Positions 16,791 through 25,527 are shown, counted from the stretch's first letter. The stretch: DNA of 64,000 nucleotides from MH13 sp042140245 (GCF_042140245.1 NZ_CP159483.1:2170001-2234000), one strand, 5' to 3'. Notes: generated by a model not told the origin, from the sequence alone. Translations and numbers: made by a program.

Positions 16791-17548
16791 TTGGCGGTGT
16801 ACCCTCCGTCAAGCATCAGCACTTGGCCGGTGACGTAGGCGCTTGCGTTTGAACAAAGAAACAGCAATGGGCCGTCTAGGTCTGTGAGTTCGCCATTGCG
16901 GCCAATGCAGGTTTGCGCGGCGTTGCGGGCAGCCCGTTCTGGGTCATCGAAGACGGCGGCGGTTAGCTCAGTGCGAAAGAACCCCGGTCCAATGGCGTTT
17001 GCCGTTATGCCATCGCTCGACCAGGCCTGCGCCATGGCGCGTGTTAACTGCCCGATACCGCCTTTGGATGCTCCATAGGAGATACCGCCTGGGAAGGCGC
17101 GCGTGGTTTGTAAACTGGCGAAATTCACGATGCGGCCCCAGCCTGCTTGACGCATGGCTGGCACGAGGGCTTGGCTCAAGAAAAAGGGAGCGGCCAGGTT
17201 CAAGTCCATGGTCACATCCCAACCTTCGGGTGTGACCTCGTCGGCTGGCTGACGATTGTTGATGCCGGCTGCATGAATCAGGATCGATGGCGATCCGAAA
17301 GGCTCAGCTACCTGCGTGGCGATGTCGTTCAGCGAGGCGCGATCAGATAGATCGGCTTCGACGCCGCGCACATTGTCTCCGCCCTCTGTTTGAAGGTCAT
17401 CCAACGCAGATCTGCGGCGGGCAACGCCGACAACACGTGCACCGGCACGAGCCAAAACCAGCGCAGCGTGCCGACCAAGGCCAGCACTTGCGCCGGTAAC
17501 GCAAGCAACACGCCCACGCACATCAAAGAGGGCAGATGGGTCAGTCAT
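16787..17548 (-). CDS. hpsO: Short-chain dehydrogenase, probable DHPS 2-dehydrogenase HpsO
   Basis: A 253-residue classical SDR. It has the TGASAGLG cofactor loop at about residues 19-26, the HAAGINN segment, the catalytic Ser in NFASLQ and the YGASK Tyr/Lys pair. It ends in the usual LDGGYTAK. The stop overlaps the hpsP start by four bases, and the start overlaps the hpsN stop by eight. It is proposed to act with HpsP in racemising DHPS via the 2-oxo compound. The SDR family is certain; the substrate comes from context. Confidence 0.82.
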   Translation of the reverse strand: MTDPSALFDVRGRVACVTGASAGLGRHAALVLARAGARVVGVARRRSALDDLQTEGGDNVRGVEADLSDRASLNDIATQVAEPFGSPSILIHAAGINNRQPADEVTPEGWDVTMDLNLAAPFFLSQALVPAMRQAGWGRIVNFASLQTTRAFPGGISYGASKGGIGQLTRAMAQAWSSDGITANAIGPGFFRTELTAAVFDDPERAARNAAQTCIGRNGELTDLDGPLLFLCSNASAYVTGQVLMLDGGYTAK

Positions 17549-18848
17549 TCGCCGTCAGATCAAAACGCTCTTCAGGGAAGTATTTGTGCAAACGGATATC
17601 GGCTGTACGGGCATGACCCTCCATGCCTTCCAGTCGCGAGATGCGTGCGGTGGCTTCTGCAACCGGTTTGGCGCCTTCGCGTGTTGCACGCTGCCAGGTC
17701 ACGATCTTCATGAACTTGTGGACCGATAAGCCGCCAGTGTAGGTCGCGGCGCCCGAGGTTGGCAGCACGTGGTTGGTACCCGAGGCTTTGTCGCCAAAGG
17801 CAACCGTCGTCTCTTCGCCAAGGAACAACGAGCCATAGCAGGAAAGGCGGGCCAACCACCAATCCAAATCATCGGCTTGAACGGTCAGATGCTCAGGCGC
17901 GTAGGAGTCCGATGTTGCGGCCATCTCGTCGCGATTGGAGCAGAGAATGACTTCGGCGTAATCGCGCCAGGCCGCCGTCGCATTATCGCGGTTCACCTCT
18001 GGCAAGTCGTCGATCAGCTCTGGAACGAGGCGCATCACTTCTTCGGCCAATGGACGGTTGTCCGTCACCAGCCAAACTGGCGAGTTGTAGCCGTGTTCGG
18101 CTTGGCCAACGAGATCAGCTGCCACCACCTTTGGATCGGCTGTCTTATCAGCCAGGATCAAGCTGTCGGTTGGGCCCGCGATCATGTCGATGCCGACACG
18201 GCCAAACAGGATACGCTTGGCCTCGGCCACAAACTGGTTGCCCGGCCCGACAAGGATGTTGGCTTTAGGCAGGCCAAACAAGCCAAAGGTCATGGCAGCA
18301 ACGCCTTGGACGCCGCCCATTGCTAGGATCTTATCGGCACCGCATTTGTGTGCGGTGTAGACAATGGCCGGGTTGATCCCGATACCTGGCCGAGGCGGGG
18401 AGCAGGCAACGATATGGTCGCAGCCAGCCACCTTGGCGGTCGTCACTGTCATGATCGCGCTGGCGATATGACTGTAGCGCCCACCAGGAACGTAACAACC
18501 AGCCGCAGAGACCGGAATGGTGCGCTGACCGGCGACCAATCCTGGCACCACTTCAACTTCCACATCTTGCAAGGTGCTGCGTTGCGCTTCAGCGAAGCGC
18601 TTCACATTGGCATGAGCGAAGTCGATGTCGCGTTTCAGCCGATCAGGGACTTGAGCCGATGCTGCTGCAATGTCTTCCTGGGACAGCAGTACCGGGCCTT
18701 CGTATTTGTCGAACTTGGCGGCGTACTCGAGTGCTTTGACATCGCCACCAGCTTCGATTTCATCAAGAATTGTCTGGACAATCTTGTTGGTGTCCGACGC
18801 ATCACTCTCAGCTGTGAGTGGGGCTTTCTTCAGGTACTCAATAGTCAT
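17541..18848 (-). CDS. hpsN: Sulfopropanediol (DHPS) 3-dehydrogenase HpsN, histidinol-dehydrogenase fold
   Basis: A 435-residue zinc enzyme of the histidinol dehydrogenase family. HpsN oxidises (R)-DHPS to (R)-sulfolactate with NAD. Zinc-site segments are visible: GQAEHG with its Gln and His, GDKASGTNHVLPT with its Asp, and MEGHARTADIR with the C-terminal His. The his operon is absent, while a TRAP transporter and SuyAB flank the gene, which separates it from true HisD. ATG 18848 with AGGA ten bases upstream is preferred to the GTG at 18857. The stop overlaps hpsO by eight bases. It is the key marker of the DHPS pathway in this window. Confidence 0.93.
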   Translation of the reverse strand: MTIEYLKKAPLTAESDASDTNKIVQTILDEIEAGGDVKALEYAAKFDKYEGPVLLSQEDIAAASAQVPDRLKRDIDFAHANVKRFAEAQRSTLQDVEVEVVPGLVAGQRTIPVSAAGCYVPGGRYSHIASAIMTVTTAKVAGCDHIVACSPPRPGIGINPAIVYTAHKCGADKILAMGGVQGVAAMTFGLFGLPKANILVGPGNQFVAEAKRILFGRVGIDMIAGPTDSLILADKTADPKVVAADLVGQAEHGYNSPVWLVTDNRPLAEEVMRLVPELIDDLPEVNRDNATAAWRDYAEVILCSNRDEMAATSDSYAPEHLTVQADDLDWWLARLSCYGSLFLGEETTVAFGDKASGTNHVLPTSGAATYTGGLSVHKFMKIVTWQRATREGAKPVAEATARISRLEGMEGHARTADIRLHKYFPEERFDLTAND

Positions 18849-18860
18849 TAAACGCACGTC

Positions 18861-20192
18861 CTATCGGAAATTATCTGGCAGAAGAGACGTGGAGAAGGCC
18901 GGTATGTAGGCGATCATCAACGTCACAATCAGCATGAAGAAGACAAAGGGAATGGCGCGGTAGGCGATCTTCAAAATCGACTCGCCGGTTATCCCCGACA
19001 CCACGAACAGGTTGAGCCCAAGGGGGGGTGTAATGAAGCCCACCCCAAGCGCTGTGATCATCATGATGCAGAACTGGATCTGGTTCATTTCGATCTCTTG
19101 CGCGAGCGGCCAGAGGATCGGTGCCAGGATCACAATGTTTGGCGTTGTCTCCATCACGCAGCCAGCTGAGATGAGGATGATCACCATCATCAGGATGAGG
19201 ATGTATTCGTTCTCGCTGACCGATGTCAGCGCGCCAACAAAGCCCTGCGGTACACCAATGATGGCGAGCGCTTCGGCCAGCGGAATGGAAAAGGCGATGA
19301 TCGGCAGGATCACACCGTTCACTTTCGCCGAGCTCACCAGCATTGCCGGAAAGTCGGAGAACTTCAGAGTCCTGATGATGAAGCCGATGATGATGGTTAC
19401 CACCACTGCCACAGCGCCAGCCTCAGTCGGCGTCAAACGACCAGAGAAAATGCCGTAGAAGATGATGCCTGGAACAAGGAAAGCGTACCAACCGGACTTA
19501 ATGGTTTTCCAAAGGTTCGCAGCCCATTCGCTGGCCGTCATGATGCCGCCGCCTTCCCAGAGGTTGAGACGGTTCATGACAATGTTTGTGACCAGGATGG
19601 AGAACAGGATCAGAAGCCCGGGGATCACGGCCGCCAAAAACAGTGTGGACACCGCAACACCCAGCACGAGGCCGATAATGATGTAGGCAATCGATGGCGG
19701 GATAAGGATGCCAGTACACGCACCAGCGGCAACCAGTGCACAGGCATAGGGGCGTGGGTAACCGCTCTCAACAAGCCGATCGATGGTCATGCGACCCACA
19801 GCCGCCGCACCGGCAGCATCAGAGCCTGAGATTGCCGCGAACATGCCGCACACGAGAACCGTGGCAGAGCCAAAGCCACCTTTGGCCCAGCAGGTCAGCG
19901 CCTCAGCAACATCCAAGAACTTCCGGCTGAGCCCCGTTCGCACCAGCACGTCGCCGGTGAGGATGAAAAGCGGTACAGCGGTCAGCGCGAAGGCGTCGAT
20001 ACCAGAAAACAGTTTCTCGCCGACAAGGCTGAGAGGAAGCGCTTGCGACCAAACCAACATCAAGATGGTGGCTGATCCGATGGCCGCCCAAACAGGCACG
20101 GCCAACGCGACGAGAACAACGAAAAGAATAACGGGAGCGTAAAAGTCCCAGCCAAGAATGAGTTCGGCTGCGCCGAGTTGTTGCCACATCAT
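18861..20192 (-). CDS. hpsM: TRAP transporter large permease (DctM type), probable DHPS uptake HpsM
   Basis: A 443-residue large membrane subunit of a tripartite ATP-independent periplasmic transporter, with about 12 hydrophobic segments. Characteristic DctM stretches include ISGSDAAGAAAVG, GILIPPSIAYIIIG and FITPPLGLNLFV. It would drive Na+-coupled uptake of DHPS together with the small permease 14 bases upstream and the binding protein. It ends 12 bases before hpsN. The letter follows the hpsKLM convention and is less certain than the family. Confidence 0.9.
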   Translation of the reverse strand: MMWQQLGAAELILGWDFYAPVILFVVLVALAVPVWAAIGSATILMLVWSQALPLSLVGEKLFSGIDAFALTAVPLFILTGDVLVRTGLSRKFLDVAEALTCWAKGGFGSATVLVCGMFAAISGSDAAGAAAVGRMTIDRLVESGYPRPYACALVAAGACTGILIPPSIAYIIIGLVLGVAVSTLFLAAVIPGLLILFSILVTNIVMNRLNLWEGGGIMTASEWAANLWKTIKSGWYAFLVPGIIFYGIFSGRLTPTEAGAVAVVVTIIIGFIIRTLKFSDFPAMLVSSAKVNGVILPIIAFSIPLAEALAIIGVPQGFVGALTSVSENEYILILMMVIILISAGCVMETTPNIVILAPILWPLAQEIEMNQIQFCIMMITALGVGFITPPLGLNLFVVSGITGESILKIAYRAIPFVFFMLIVTLMIAYIPAFSTSLLPDNFR

Positions 20193-20206
20193 GACCTGAG
20201 CCCTCC

Positions 20207-20722
20207 CTAATCGAACAGTTTGTCGCCTTCGTAGACCGGACGGCCGTGACGAAGGTCGTTGAGATCACGCAGGAAGGACTGCACGAGGCGGAAGATGACG
20301 AGCGCGAAACCAAAGGGCACCGCGAAAAGGAAGAAGTACATACCGACCCGTAGGCCATGGCTGACCGACTGGAATTTCCAGGAGACGTGTACAGATTCCC
20401 AGGACCAGTAGAGAGCGATCAAGGCGACCACAAACATGGCAATGTCGCCGAACATGTACAGCAACGCTTTGGCGCGTGGGCCGATGTAGTTCATGATCAC
20501 ATCGATACGAATGTGGCCGCGCTCTTTGACGGCGGCAGCTGCGCCGATCCATGCTAGATAGATGAAGCAGTAGCGCACGATTTCCTCGCCCCAGATGGAC
20601 GAGTAAGAAAACACCTCGCGGCGCACCACTTCGATGAACATGGTTCCAACGAGCATCACGTAGAACATGAGCAACAACCACCGCTCACCATTCTTATCAA
20701 TTGCCTTGTACAGTGCCGTCAT
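20207..20722 (-). CDS. hpsL: TRAP transporter small permease (DctQ type), probable HpsL
   Basis: A 171-residue small membrane subunit of the TRAP system, with four hydrophobic segments and the DctQ hallmarks EEIVRYCFIYLAWIGAA and RGHIRIDVI. The frame opens at 20785, but ATG 20722 has GAGGA five bases upstream and fits the family N-terminus. A 129-base gap with a stem-loop separates it from the binding-protein gene, so receptor and permease levels may differ. Confidence 0.9.
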   Translation of the reverse strand: MTALYKAIDKNGERWLLLMFYVMLVGTMFIEVVRREVFSYSSIWGEEIVRYCFIYLAWIGAAAAVKERGHIRIDVIMNYIGPRAKALLYMFGDIAMFVVALIALYWSWESVHVSWKFQSVSHGLRVGMYFFLFAVPFGFALVIFRLVQSFLRDLNDLRHGRPVYEGDKLFD

Positions 20723-20812
20723 GAGTTCCTCGCGTGCGGCCAAGATGCATCGCGCGCTCAGCGGTTGCCGAGCATGCGGGTGCAATGCGTTACGGTGCAG
20801 GGGGGATGGTGG

Positions 20813-20835
20813 GTCGGCGCCAACAAAGCGCCGAC
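20813..20835. terminator. Stem-loop between TRAP receptor and permease genes
   Basis: GTCGGCGC and GCGCCGAC form a perfect 8-bp stem around a 7-base loop, 16 bases after the receptor gene stop on the minus strand. There is no T-run, so it is more likely a 3'-end-stabilising or partial-attenuation hairpin than a full terminator. Such hairpins keep the periplasmic receptor in excess over the permease in many transport operons. That role is inferred here. Confidence 0.6.
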
Positions 20836-20851
20836 CGCAAGACGATGCTTA

Positions 20852-21994
20852 TTAGGCGTCGTGGACGTAGAAGCGACCGCGCGTTTCAGCCGCCTCTTCC
20901 AGACGTGTGAACGTGTCCATATCGCCAGCCAGGTCCGTTTTAAACGTGTCCCAGTCGCTGTTCTGGTAACCACCAGCATCCTGCCATTCGGCAAGCTGAT
21001 CATCGGACAGAGTATGGAATTCAACGCCGTTCGCAATCAGCTGTGACATGGCGTAGGAGCGTGCCGATGGAACTTTCGAAAGGTTCTGATGCTGGGTCAC
21101 TTCGCCAGCAAATTCGATACCTTCTTGAACGTCCGCAGGCAGGCTGTTGAACCACTCAAGATTGATGGAGTAGACCTGACTGTCAGGAACTGCCTGAGTG
21201 AAGGTCACGTGGCTGAGAATTTCGCCGAAGCCAAATACGTGCAACGCGCCCACAGATGGGTCAAGCGCATCGGCAACACCCTGACGGATAGCAGACGGTG
21301 TTTCGCCCCATGCCACTGGCGTCGGGTTCGCACCCACCATGCGGTAGTATTGCTGGAGCATCGCAGAACCAGGCACGCGGAATTTCACGCCCGACAGATC
21401 GCCTGGTGTGATCACAGCGTTACCACCCTGACGAACAGCCACAACACGTGGATCGATCACGATGTAAAACAGCGCTTTGAAGCCGGAGGCTGCGATCTTG
21501 GGGTCAACTTCCTGCTTCCATGCGTCGGACGACGTCAGGTTGGTGAAGCGCTGGTTGGAACCGCAGAAGTAAGGCAGGTTGATGAGATCCACCACCGATG
21601 CGAACGGTGCAAAGTTCGCCAGGCTGTGCTGTGCACACTGGATCGTTCCACCTTGTACGGCCTGCGCCAATGCGCCACCAGCGCCAAGCTGGCCGCCGGG
21701 TGCCAAACGCACATAGACCTTACCGTTCGTCATGTTCTGAACGTTTTCTTTGAGGTCCAGTTGCATGATGGGGTAGCTGCGCGATGCGCCCAGCACATAG
21801 GCTGTTGCCAGCGTCATCACGTGGTCAGCTGCGGCTTCGCGCTCGCGCTCTTCAGCAGCTGTCTGTGCCATCGCTTCATCGGAAAGAAGCATGCCACCAG
21901 CGCCGGCAACAACAGCGGCCGTGAAGCCACCTTTGGCAGCAAGGCGCATAAAATTGCGTCGCTCTAGCGACTTAATCTGTTTTGTATCGTTCAT
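20852..21994 (-). CDS. hpsK: TRAP transporter substrate-binding protein (DctP type), probable DHPS receptor HpsK
   Basis: A 380-residue periplasmic receptor. The N-terminus has a twin-arginine-like signal (ERRNFMRLAAKGG, about residues 11-23) followed by a hydrophobic stretch ending near DEAMAQ. The mature DctP fold is seen in APGGQLGAGGALAQAVQGGTI, the ligand-contact region GVKFRVPG and the late SINLEWFNSLP. Tat export would mean folding in the cytoplasm before secretion. It is preceded by a 63-residue membrane protein gene and followed by the stem-loop. The DHPS specificity is inferred from hpsN and suyAB downstream. Confidence 0.9.
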   Translation of the reverse strand: MNDTKQIKSLERRNFMRLAAKGGFTAAVVAGAGGMLLSDEAMAQTAAEEREREAAADHVMTLATAYVLGASRSYPIMQLDLKENVQNMTNGKVYVRLAPGGQLGAGGALAQAVQGGTIQCAQHSLANFAPFASVVDLINLPYFCGSNQRFTNLTSSDAWKQEVDPKIAASGFKALFYIVIDPRVVAVRQGGNAVITPGDLSGVKFRVPGSAMLQQYYRMVGANPTPVAWGETPSAIRQGVADALDPSVGALHVFGFGEILSHVTFTQAVPDSQVYSINLEWFNSLPADVQEGIEFAGEVTQHQNLSKVPSARSYAMSQLIANGVEFHTLSDDQLAEWQDAGGYQNSDWDTFKTDLAGDMDTFTRLEEAAETRGRFYVHDA

Positions 21995-22011
21995 CGTGTC
22001 CTCCCTAGGGA

Positions 22012-22203
22012 TCAGTCTGTTTTTTCATTTTTTGATTTCGCCTTAGCCTCGGCGATGAGGATTGCGGCCGAGAAACTAATCGCGGCGGCAAAGAGCAGCA
22101 GCATTTCCTGCACGTTGCTTAGAATGGCCGAACCATCAATCGATCCGGACACAACGTTTCCGACGAAGGCAAGGAACAGCAGAGCGGCGAGTGCAAAGTA
22201 CAT
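22012..22203 (-). CDS. Small membrane protein, first gene of the DHPS operon
   Basis: A 63-residue protein with two hydrophobic segments (about residues 3-19 and 34-51) and a charged lysine-rich tail. ATG 22203 has GGAT eight bases upstream. Upstream in-frame codons reach 22434 but would run through the operator and the regulator start, so the short form is chosen. It ends 17 bases before the TRAP receptor gene and starts 31 bases behind the palindromic operator, so it should be the first translated gene of the transcript. No family is recognised; a role with the TRAP permease is a guess from position. Confidence 0.6.
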   Translation of the reverse strand: MYFALAALLFLAFVGNVVSGSIDGSAILSNVQEMLLLFAAAISFSAAILIAEAKAKSKNEKTD

Positions 22204-22234
22204 TTTTCTTATCCTTGGTTGCACAATCACGGAT

Positions 22235-22250
22235 ATGTAAGCGCTTACAT
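22235..22250. promoter_or_regulatory. LacI-family operator of the DHPS operon
   Basis: ATGTAAGCGCTTACAT is a perfect 16-bp palindrome with the central CG step typical of LacI/GalR-family operators. It lies 31 bases upstream of the first operon gene and 115 bases upstream of the divergent LacI-type regulator gene, where repressor would block operon transcription. A related half-site (GATATGTAA) follows at 22253-22261. Assignment to the neighbouring regulator is an inference. Confidence 0.8.
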
Positions 22251-22365
22251 TGTGATATGTAAACCCCTTTGTGCGACATTTTGCACAAGGCTTTCTTTGA
22301 CCTGATGCCTCCTTTAGGGTGTGAGTGGCCGCTGAAAGACGTGGGTGGAGCAAGAAAGCGTACCA

Positions 22366-23430
22366 ATGACTGCTGCGGAAAGAACCGATGCTCGGGGGTC
22401 GGAAAAGCGCCGTCGCGCTGGACCAACGATCCAAGACGTTGCCCGCTTGGCGGGCGTTTCGACCGCAACGGTTTCACGTTGCTTGAACGAGCCTGATCTT
22501 GTTATCGCGCCAACACGGGAGCGTGTTTTCAAGGCTGTGGACGAGTTGGGTTATGCGCCCAATTTCAGTGCCAAAACGCTTGCGGCCAACAAGAGCGGTA
22601 CGATTGGCGCCATCATTCCAACTATGGAGAACGCGATTTTCGCGCGTGGCCTTCAGGCGTTTCAGGAACAATTGGGCGAGTTTGGGTACACGCTTCTGGT
22701 CGCCAGTTCGGCTTATCGCCAAGATTTGGAGGCGCAGCAGATTCGCAACCTCGTGGCGCGTGGTGTCGATGCGCTGATGCTCATCGGCTACGATCGTGAT
22801 CCAGACATTTACGCGTTTTTGGCCAAGCGGGGTCTCCCGTTTGTCAACGCCTGGACCTACAACCGTGACGTTGATGCATCGTCTGTTGGCTTTGACAACC
22901 GGGCTGCGATGCGCGGGCTTGCTGAGAAGGTACTAGAGTTTGGTCACAAACGTATTGGCGTCATTTCAGCTCACCGGACGCACAATGACCGTGCGCGGGA
23001 GCGCCTTGAGGGTATTCGTGAAGCCTTGAGTGCAAGTGGTATCGGGCAGGACAGTTTGTCGGTGCTGGACGTTAACTATTCCATTGAAAGCGGTGCAATG
23101 GCCTTTCGCACGCTTATGGAAGGGAGCAGTCCACCAACGGCTGTTATGTGTGGCAATGATGTGTTGGCAGTTGGCGCCTTGGATATGGCGCGCCAGATGG
23201 GTCTTGTCGTCCCCAATGATGTTTCAATCACCGGTTTTGATGACATCGAATTGGCGCAGATCTCTACACCGCGTCTTACCACTGTGCATGTTCCGCATCG
23301 TGAAATGGGCCAGCGAGCCGCTGACATCTTGATTGGCATGCTTGGTGGACAGCATTCTGGGCCAAGTACCCTTCTGAAAACACGGATCATGTTGCGCGAG
23401 ACCTTGGGGCCGGCAGGCGCAGAAGTTTAA
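22366..23430 (+). CDS. LacI-family transcriptional regulator of the DHPS operon
   Basis: A 354-residue repressor. The N-terminal HTH reads TIQDVARLAGVSTATVSRCLN, followed by the hinge region YAPNFSAKTLAANKSGTIG. A periplasmic-binding-like effector domain ends with DVSITGFDDIELAQISTPRLTTV. It is divergent from the hps operon, with a LacI-type palindrome in the shared upstream region. The inducer may be DHPS or sulfolactate, but this is not visible. ATG 22366 is chosen; a GTG at 22345 would add seven residues. The 3' end lies 6 bases from the convergent BY-kinase stop. Confidence 0.92.
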   Translation: MTAAERTDARGSEKRRRAGPTIQDVARLAGVSTATVSRCLNEPDLVIAPTRERVFKAVDELGYAPNFSAKTLAANKSGTIGAIIPTMENAIFARGLQAFQEQLGEFGYTLLVASSAYRQDLEAQQIRNLVARGVDALMLIGYDRDPDIYAFLAKRGLPFVNAWTYNRDVDASSVGFDNRAAMRGLAEKVLEFGHKRIGVISAHRTHNDRARERLEGIREALSASGIGQDSLSVLDVNYSIESGAMAFRTLMEGSSPPTAVMCGNDVLAVGALDMARQMGLVVPNDVSITGFDDIELAQISTPRLTTVHVPHREMGQRAADILIGMLGGQHSGPSTLLKTRIMLRETLGPAGAEV

Positions 23431-23436
23431 GTCTGC

Positions 23437-25443
23437 CTAGGCCGCTATGCTTGCTTGCTCGGCAAAAGTAAGTACGCCGAAAACCGGTGGCGCGTGATGT
23501 TGCCTCAGGCTGAGCAGTGTTTTCTGGATGGTTGGAAGCCTGGTTTTTCCACAACGCATTGCTATCACGGTTGCATCGGCATGGGTGAGTAGCAAGTGGG
23601 CATCGTTCGCCTGCAAAGCGGGAGCGCTGTCGATCACGATAACGTCGTATTTGTTGCGCGCAGCATCGACCAGATCGCAAAAACGGTCGCTGACCAGCAA
23701 CGTGTCTGCTGTTTCCAAAGGCGGCGTGACATTGCCTAAAACGTGCAAGCCTGTCTCTGGGTCGCAAAACGTCAGGTTGCCGATATCGGCCATTGTGCCT
23801 TGGCCAGCAAGTACATCTGAAAGCTGCGTTTCCACACCGTCCATTTGCCAGTGCAAACGATCGTAGAGAGCTGACTGTCGCAGATCAGCGTCGATTAACA
23901 AGGTCGACTTACCCGATGTTGCTTCGAGCATCGCGTACGCTAACGCCAGCGTGGACTTGCCCTCACCAGCGCGTGACGACGTCATAAGAACGCAAAGCGC
24001 TTTTTGTTCGTGTCGTTGAAGGTTTGGGGATGTGTGCAGGTTTCGAGCGATGCGCCTCACGCCTTCTGTGAAATGACACGCTGGAAGCGTTCTAACCAAG
24101 TCTTGTGGTGCGTTTGCGTCGAACCGAGAGACACGAGGAAGCACAGCAACGATAGGCAAGTGCGTTGTGCGCTCAATGATGTCGACATCAAAAACGCCCA
24201 ACCAAACGTGTTCTCGAACCAGACCCAAGCCAACACCAAGGCTGATGCTCGCCATCAGTCCGACCAACCCCACATAAAGCCGCCTTGGTTGATCACTCTT
24301 CACGGGGGGAACCGCGCGCGAGAGGATACGTGTTTGTTGGCTTTGATGGGGTGTCACCAACTGGGCACGTCTCCATCGTTGGAGTGCATCCTGATAAATC
24401 TCACGCAGGGCTTGCGCCTCACTTTGCAGACGCTGGACGCTAAGCGAAAGGCTCGGGCCGAGATTGTCGGGATCAAGGAAGTCTTGAAGTTGCTGGCGAA
24501 CGTTGGCTGTTGTCGTCTCTAGAACGGCCAGTTCTTCGTCAATTTCGGCACGCCTGTCATGCAAGTCTTCAAGGGTTTCGGCCGAGTTGACCCCAGATGT
24601 AGCTTCTGAGCGCAACAAGCGGGTGAGATCAGCCCTTTCTGCAAAGAGGGAGCGTCGTTCATTGGATAGATGGTCCAGGATATTAGCAACAGCTTCGTTC
24701 TGCGTGGGCGTCACCCCACCTTCACGCGCCAGATTGGCTGCTGCTGCAGCCAGCAGCATGTCATCAATACGGCCTTCGACGGATCTCAAGTTGATAGCAA
24801 GATCTGCAACCCTTGTAGCCAGGGCTGTCTCAGCGACTGATGCATTCGTGAAACGCGTCTCTCGTCGCGCTGAAAGATGGGCGTCAATCAGTGCATTGGC
24901 CAAGTCCGCGGCCCGTTCTGGTGATGGATCGGAGACATCCACACGGATAACGAAGGATTGTCCTAGTCGTTCAATCGTGGTGCGATCGAGCAGGTCCATC
25001 GCTGTTTGGATTTCATATCCTATGCGATTTTGTTCTCTGGCCACGGCTGATGTGGCCAAGGACACAACATCGCCCATCACCGTTGATTGTTGGCTGTGCA
25101 AATCAGCTACTGGCTGCGTAGCACTGATGGCTCTTTGCCCGATTTCATAAGAGCGCAACATCGCCACTTCGCTGTCGACGATGCTGTTTGCTAGCTGGAA
25201 TACCGTTACATCGTTGGGCGTTGCCGTTAATTGATGCGTTCCAGGATCGATCACAATCAGAGCTGTTGCCGTATAAGTCTCTTGTACTTGCGAAAGGATC
25301 GCAGTGGTTAGAACTCCAACGATCGCTATCGATATAAAGATGATTTTGGATTGACGACGCCTGAAGCTGTTCAAGCGTTGAGGTAGAGAAACCTTGCTGG
25401 ATGGATTCAAGATAGAAGCGTTGATGCTGGATGAAGAGAGCAT
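23437..25443 (-). CDS. Wzz-domain / BY-type tyrosine kinase fusion for exopolysaccharide export
   Basis: A 668-residue polysaccharide co-polymerase. It has an N-terminal membrane segment at about 36-55, a Wzz-like periplasmic region, long coiled-coil helices at about 190-380 and a second membrane segment near 395-420. The cytoplasmic BY-kinase domain has Walker A SSRAGEGKSTLALA, Walker A' LLIDADLR and Walker B DVIVIDSAPAL. The C-terminus (HHAPPVFGVLTFAEQASIAA) has no tyrosine cluster, so autophosphorylation as in Wzc is doubtful. No glycosyltransferase, Wza or Wzx gene is nearby. The start is uncertain: ATG 25443 has no clear Shine-Dalgarno. Confidence 0.87.
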   Translation of the reverse strand: MLSSSSINASILNPSSKVSLPQRLNSFRRRQSKIIFISIAIVGVLTTAILSQVQETYTATALIVIDPGTHQLTATPNDVTVFQLANSIVDSEVAMLRSYEIGQRAISATQPVADLHSQQSTVMGDVVSLATSAVAREQNRIGYEIQTAMDLLDRTTIERLGQSFVIRVDVSDPSPERAADLANALIDAHLSARRETRFTNASVAETALATRVADLAINLRSVEGRIDDMLLAAAAANLAREGGVTPTQNEAVANILDHLSNERRSLFAERADLTRLLRSEATSGVNSAETLEDLHDRRAEIDEELAVLETTTANVRQQLQDFLDPDNLGPSLSLSVQRLQSEAQALREIYQDALQRWRRAQLVTPHQSQQTRILSRAVPPVKSDQPRRLYVGLVGLMASISLGVGLGLVREHVWLGVFDVDIIERTTHLPIVAVLPRVSRFDANAPQDLVRTLPACHFTEGVRRIARNLHTSPNLQRHEQKALCVLMTSSRAGEGKSTLALAYAMLEATSGKSTLLIDADLRQSALYDRLHWQMDGVETQLSDVLAGQGTMADIGNLTFCDPETGLHVLGNVTPPLETADTLLVSDRFCDLVDAARNKYDVIVIDSAPALQANDAHLLLTHADATVIAMRCGKTRLPTIQKTLLSLRQHHAPPVFGVLTFAEQASIAA

Positions 25444-25468
25444 AGCGATCACTATCTATTATTGACGC

Positions 25469-25527
25469 AGCGTAAGTTACTTTTTTATTTTATGTCTTTC
25501 TTTTCGTATACTGCATCTACTTACGCT
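25469..25527. repeat. AT-rich divergent promoter region with 8-bp inverted repeat
   Basis: AGCGTAAG (25469-25476) and CTTACGCT (25520-25527) are exact inverted copies separated by 43 T-rich bases. They lie in the 200-base gap between the BY-kinase start and the CoA-transferase start. The spacing is about four to five helical turns, as for paired operator half-sites or a DNA loop. A weaker six-base dyad (ATGCGT/ACGCAT) follows at 25553-25570. Function unknown. Confidence 0.35.

Noticed and set aside
17541..18848. True histidinol dehydrogenase (hisD)
   Set aside because: No histidine genes nearby; the TRAP transporter, suyAB and the gene order fit HpsN.
21089..21967. 292-codon plus-strand frame inside the TRAP receptor gene
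   Set aside because: Arg/His/Cys-rich translation typical of antisense frames; the receptor gene explains the DNA.
22204..22434. N-terminal extension of the small membrane protein frame to 22434
   Set aside because: It would run through the LacI-type operator and the regulator 5' region; the extension looks non-protein-like, and a start at 22203 has a ribosome site.
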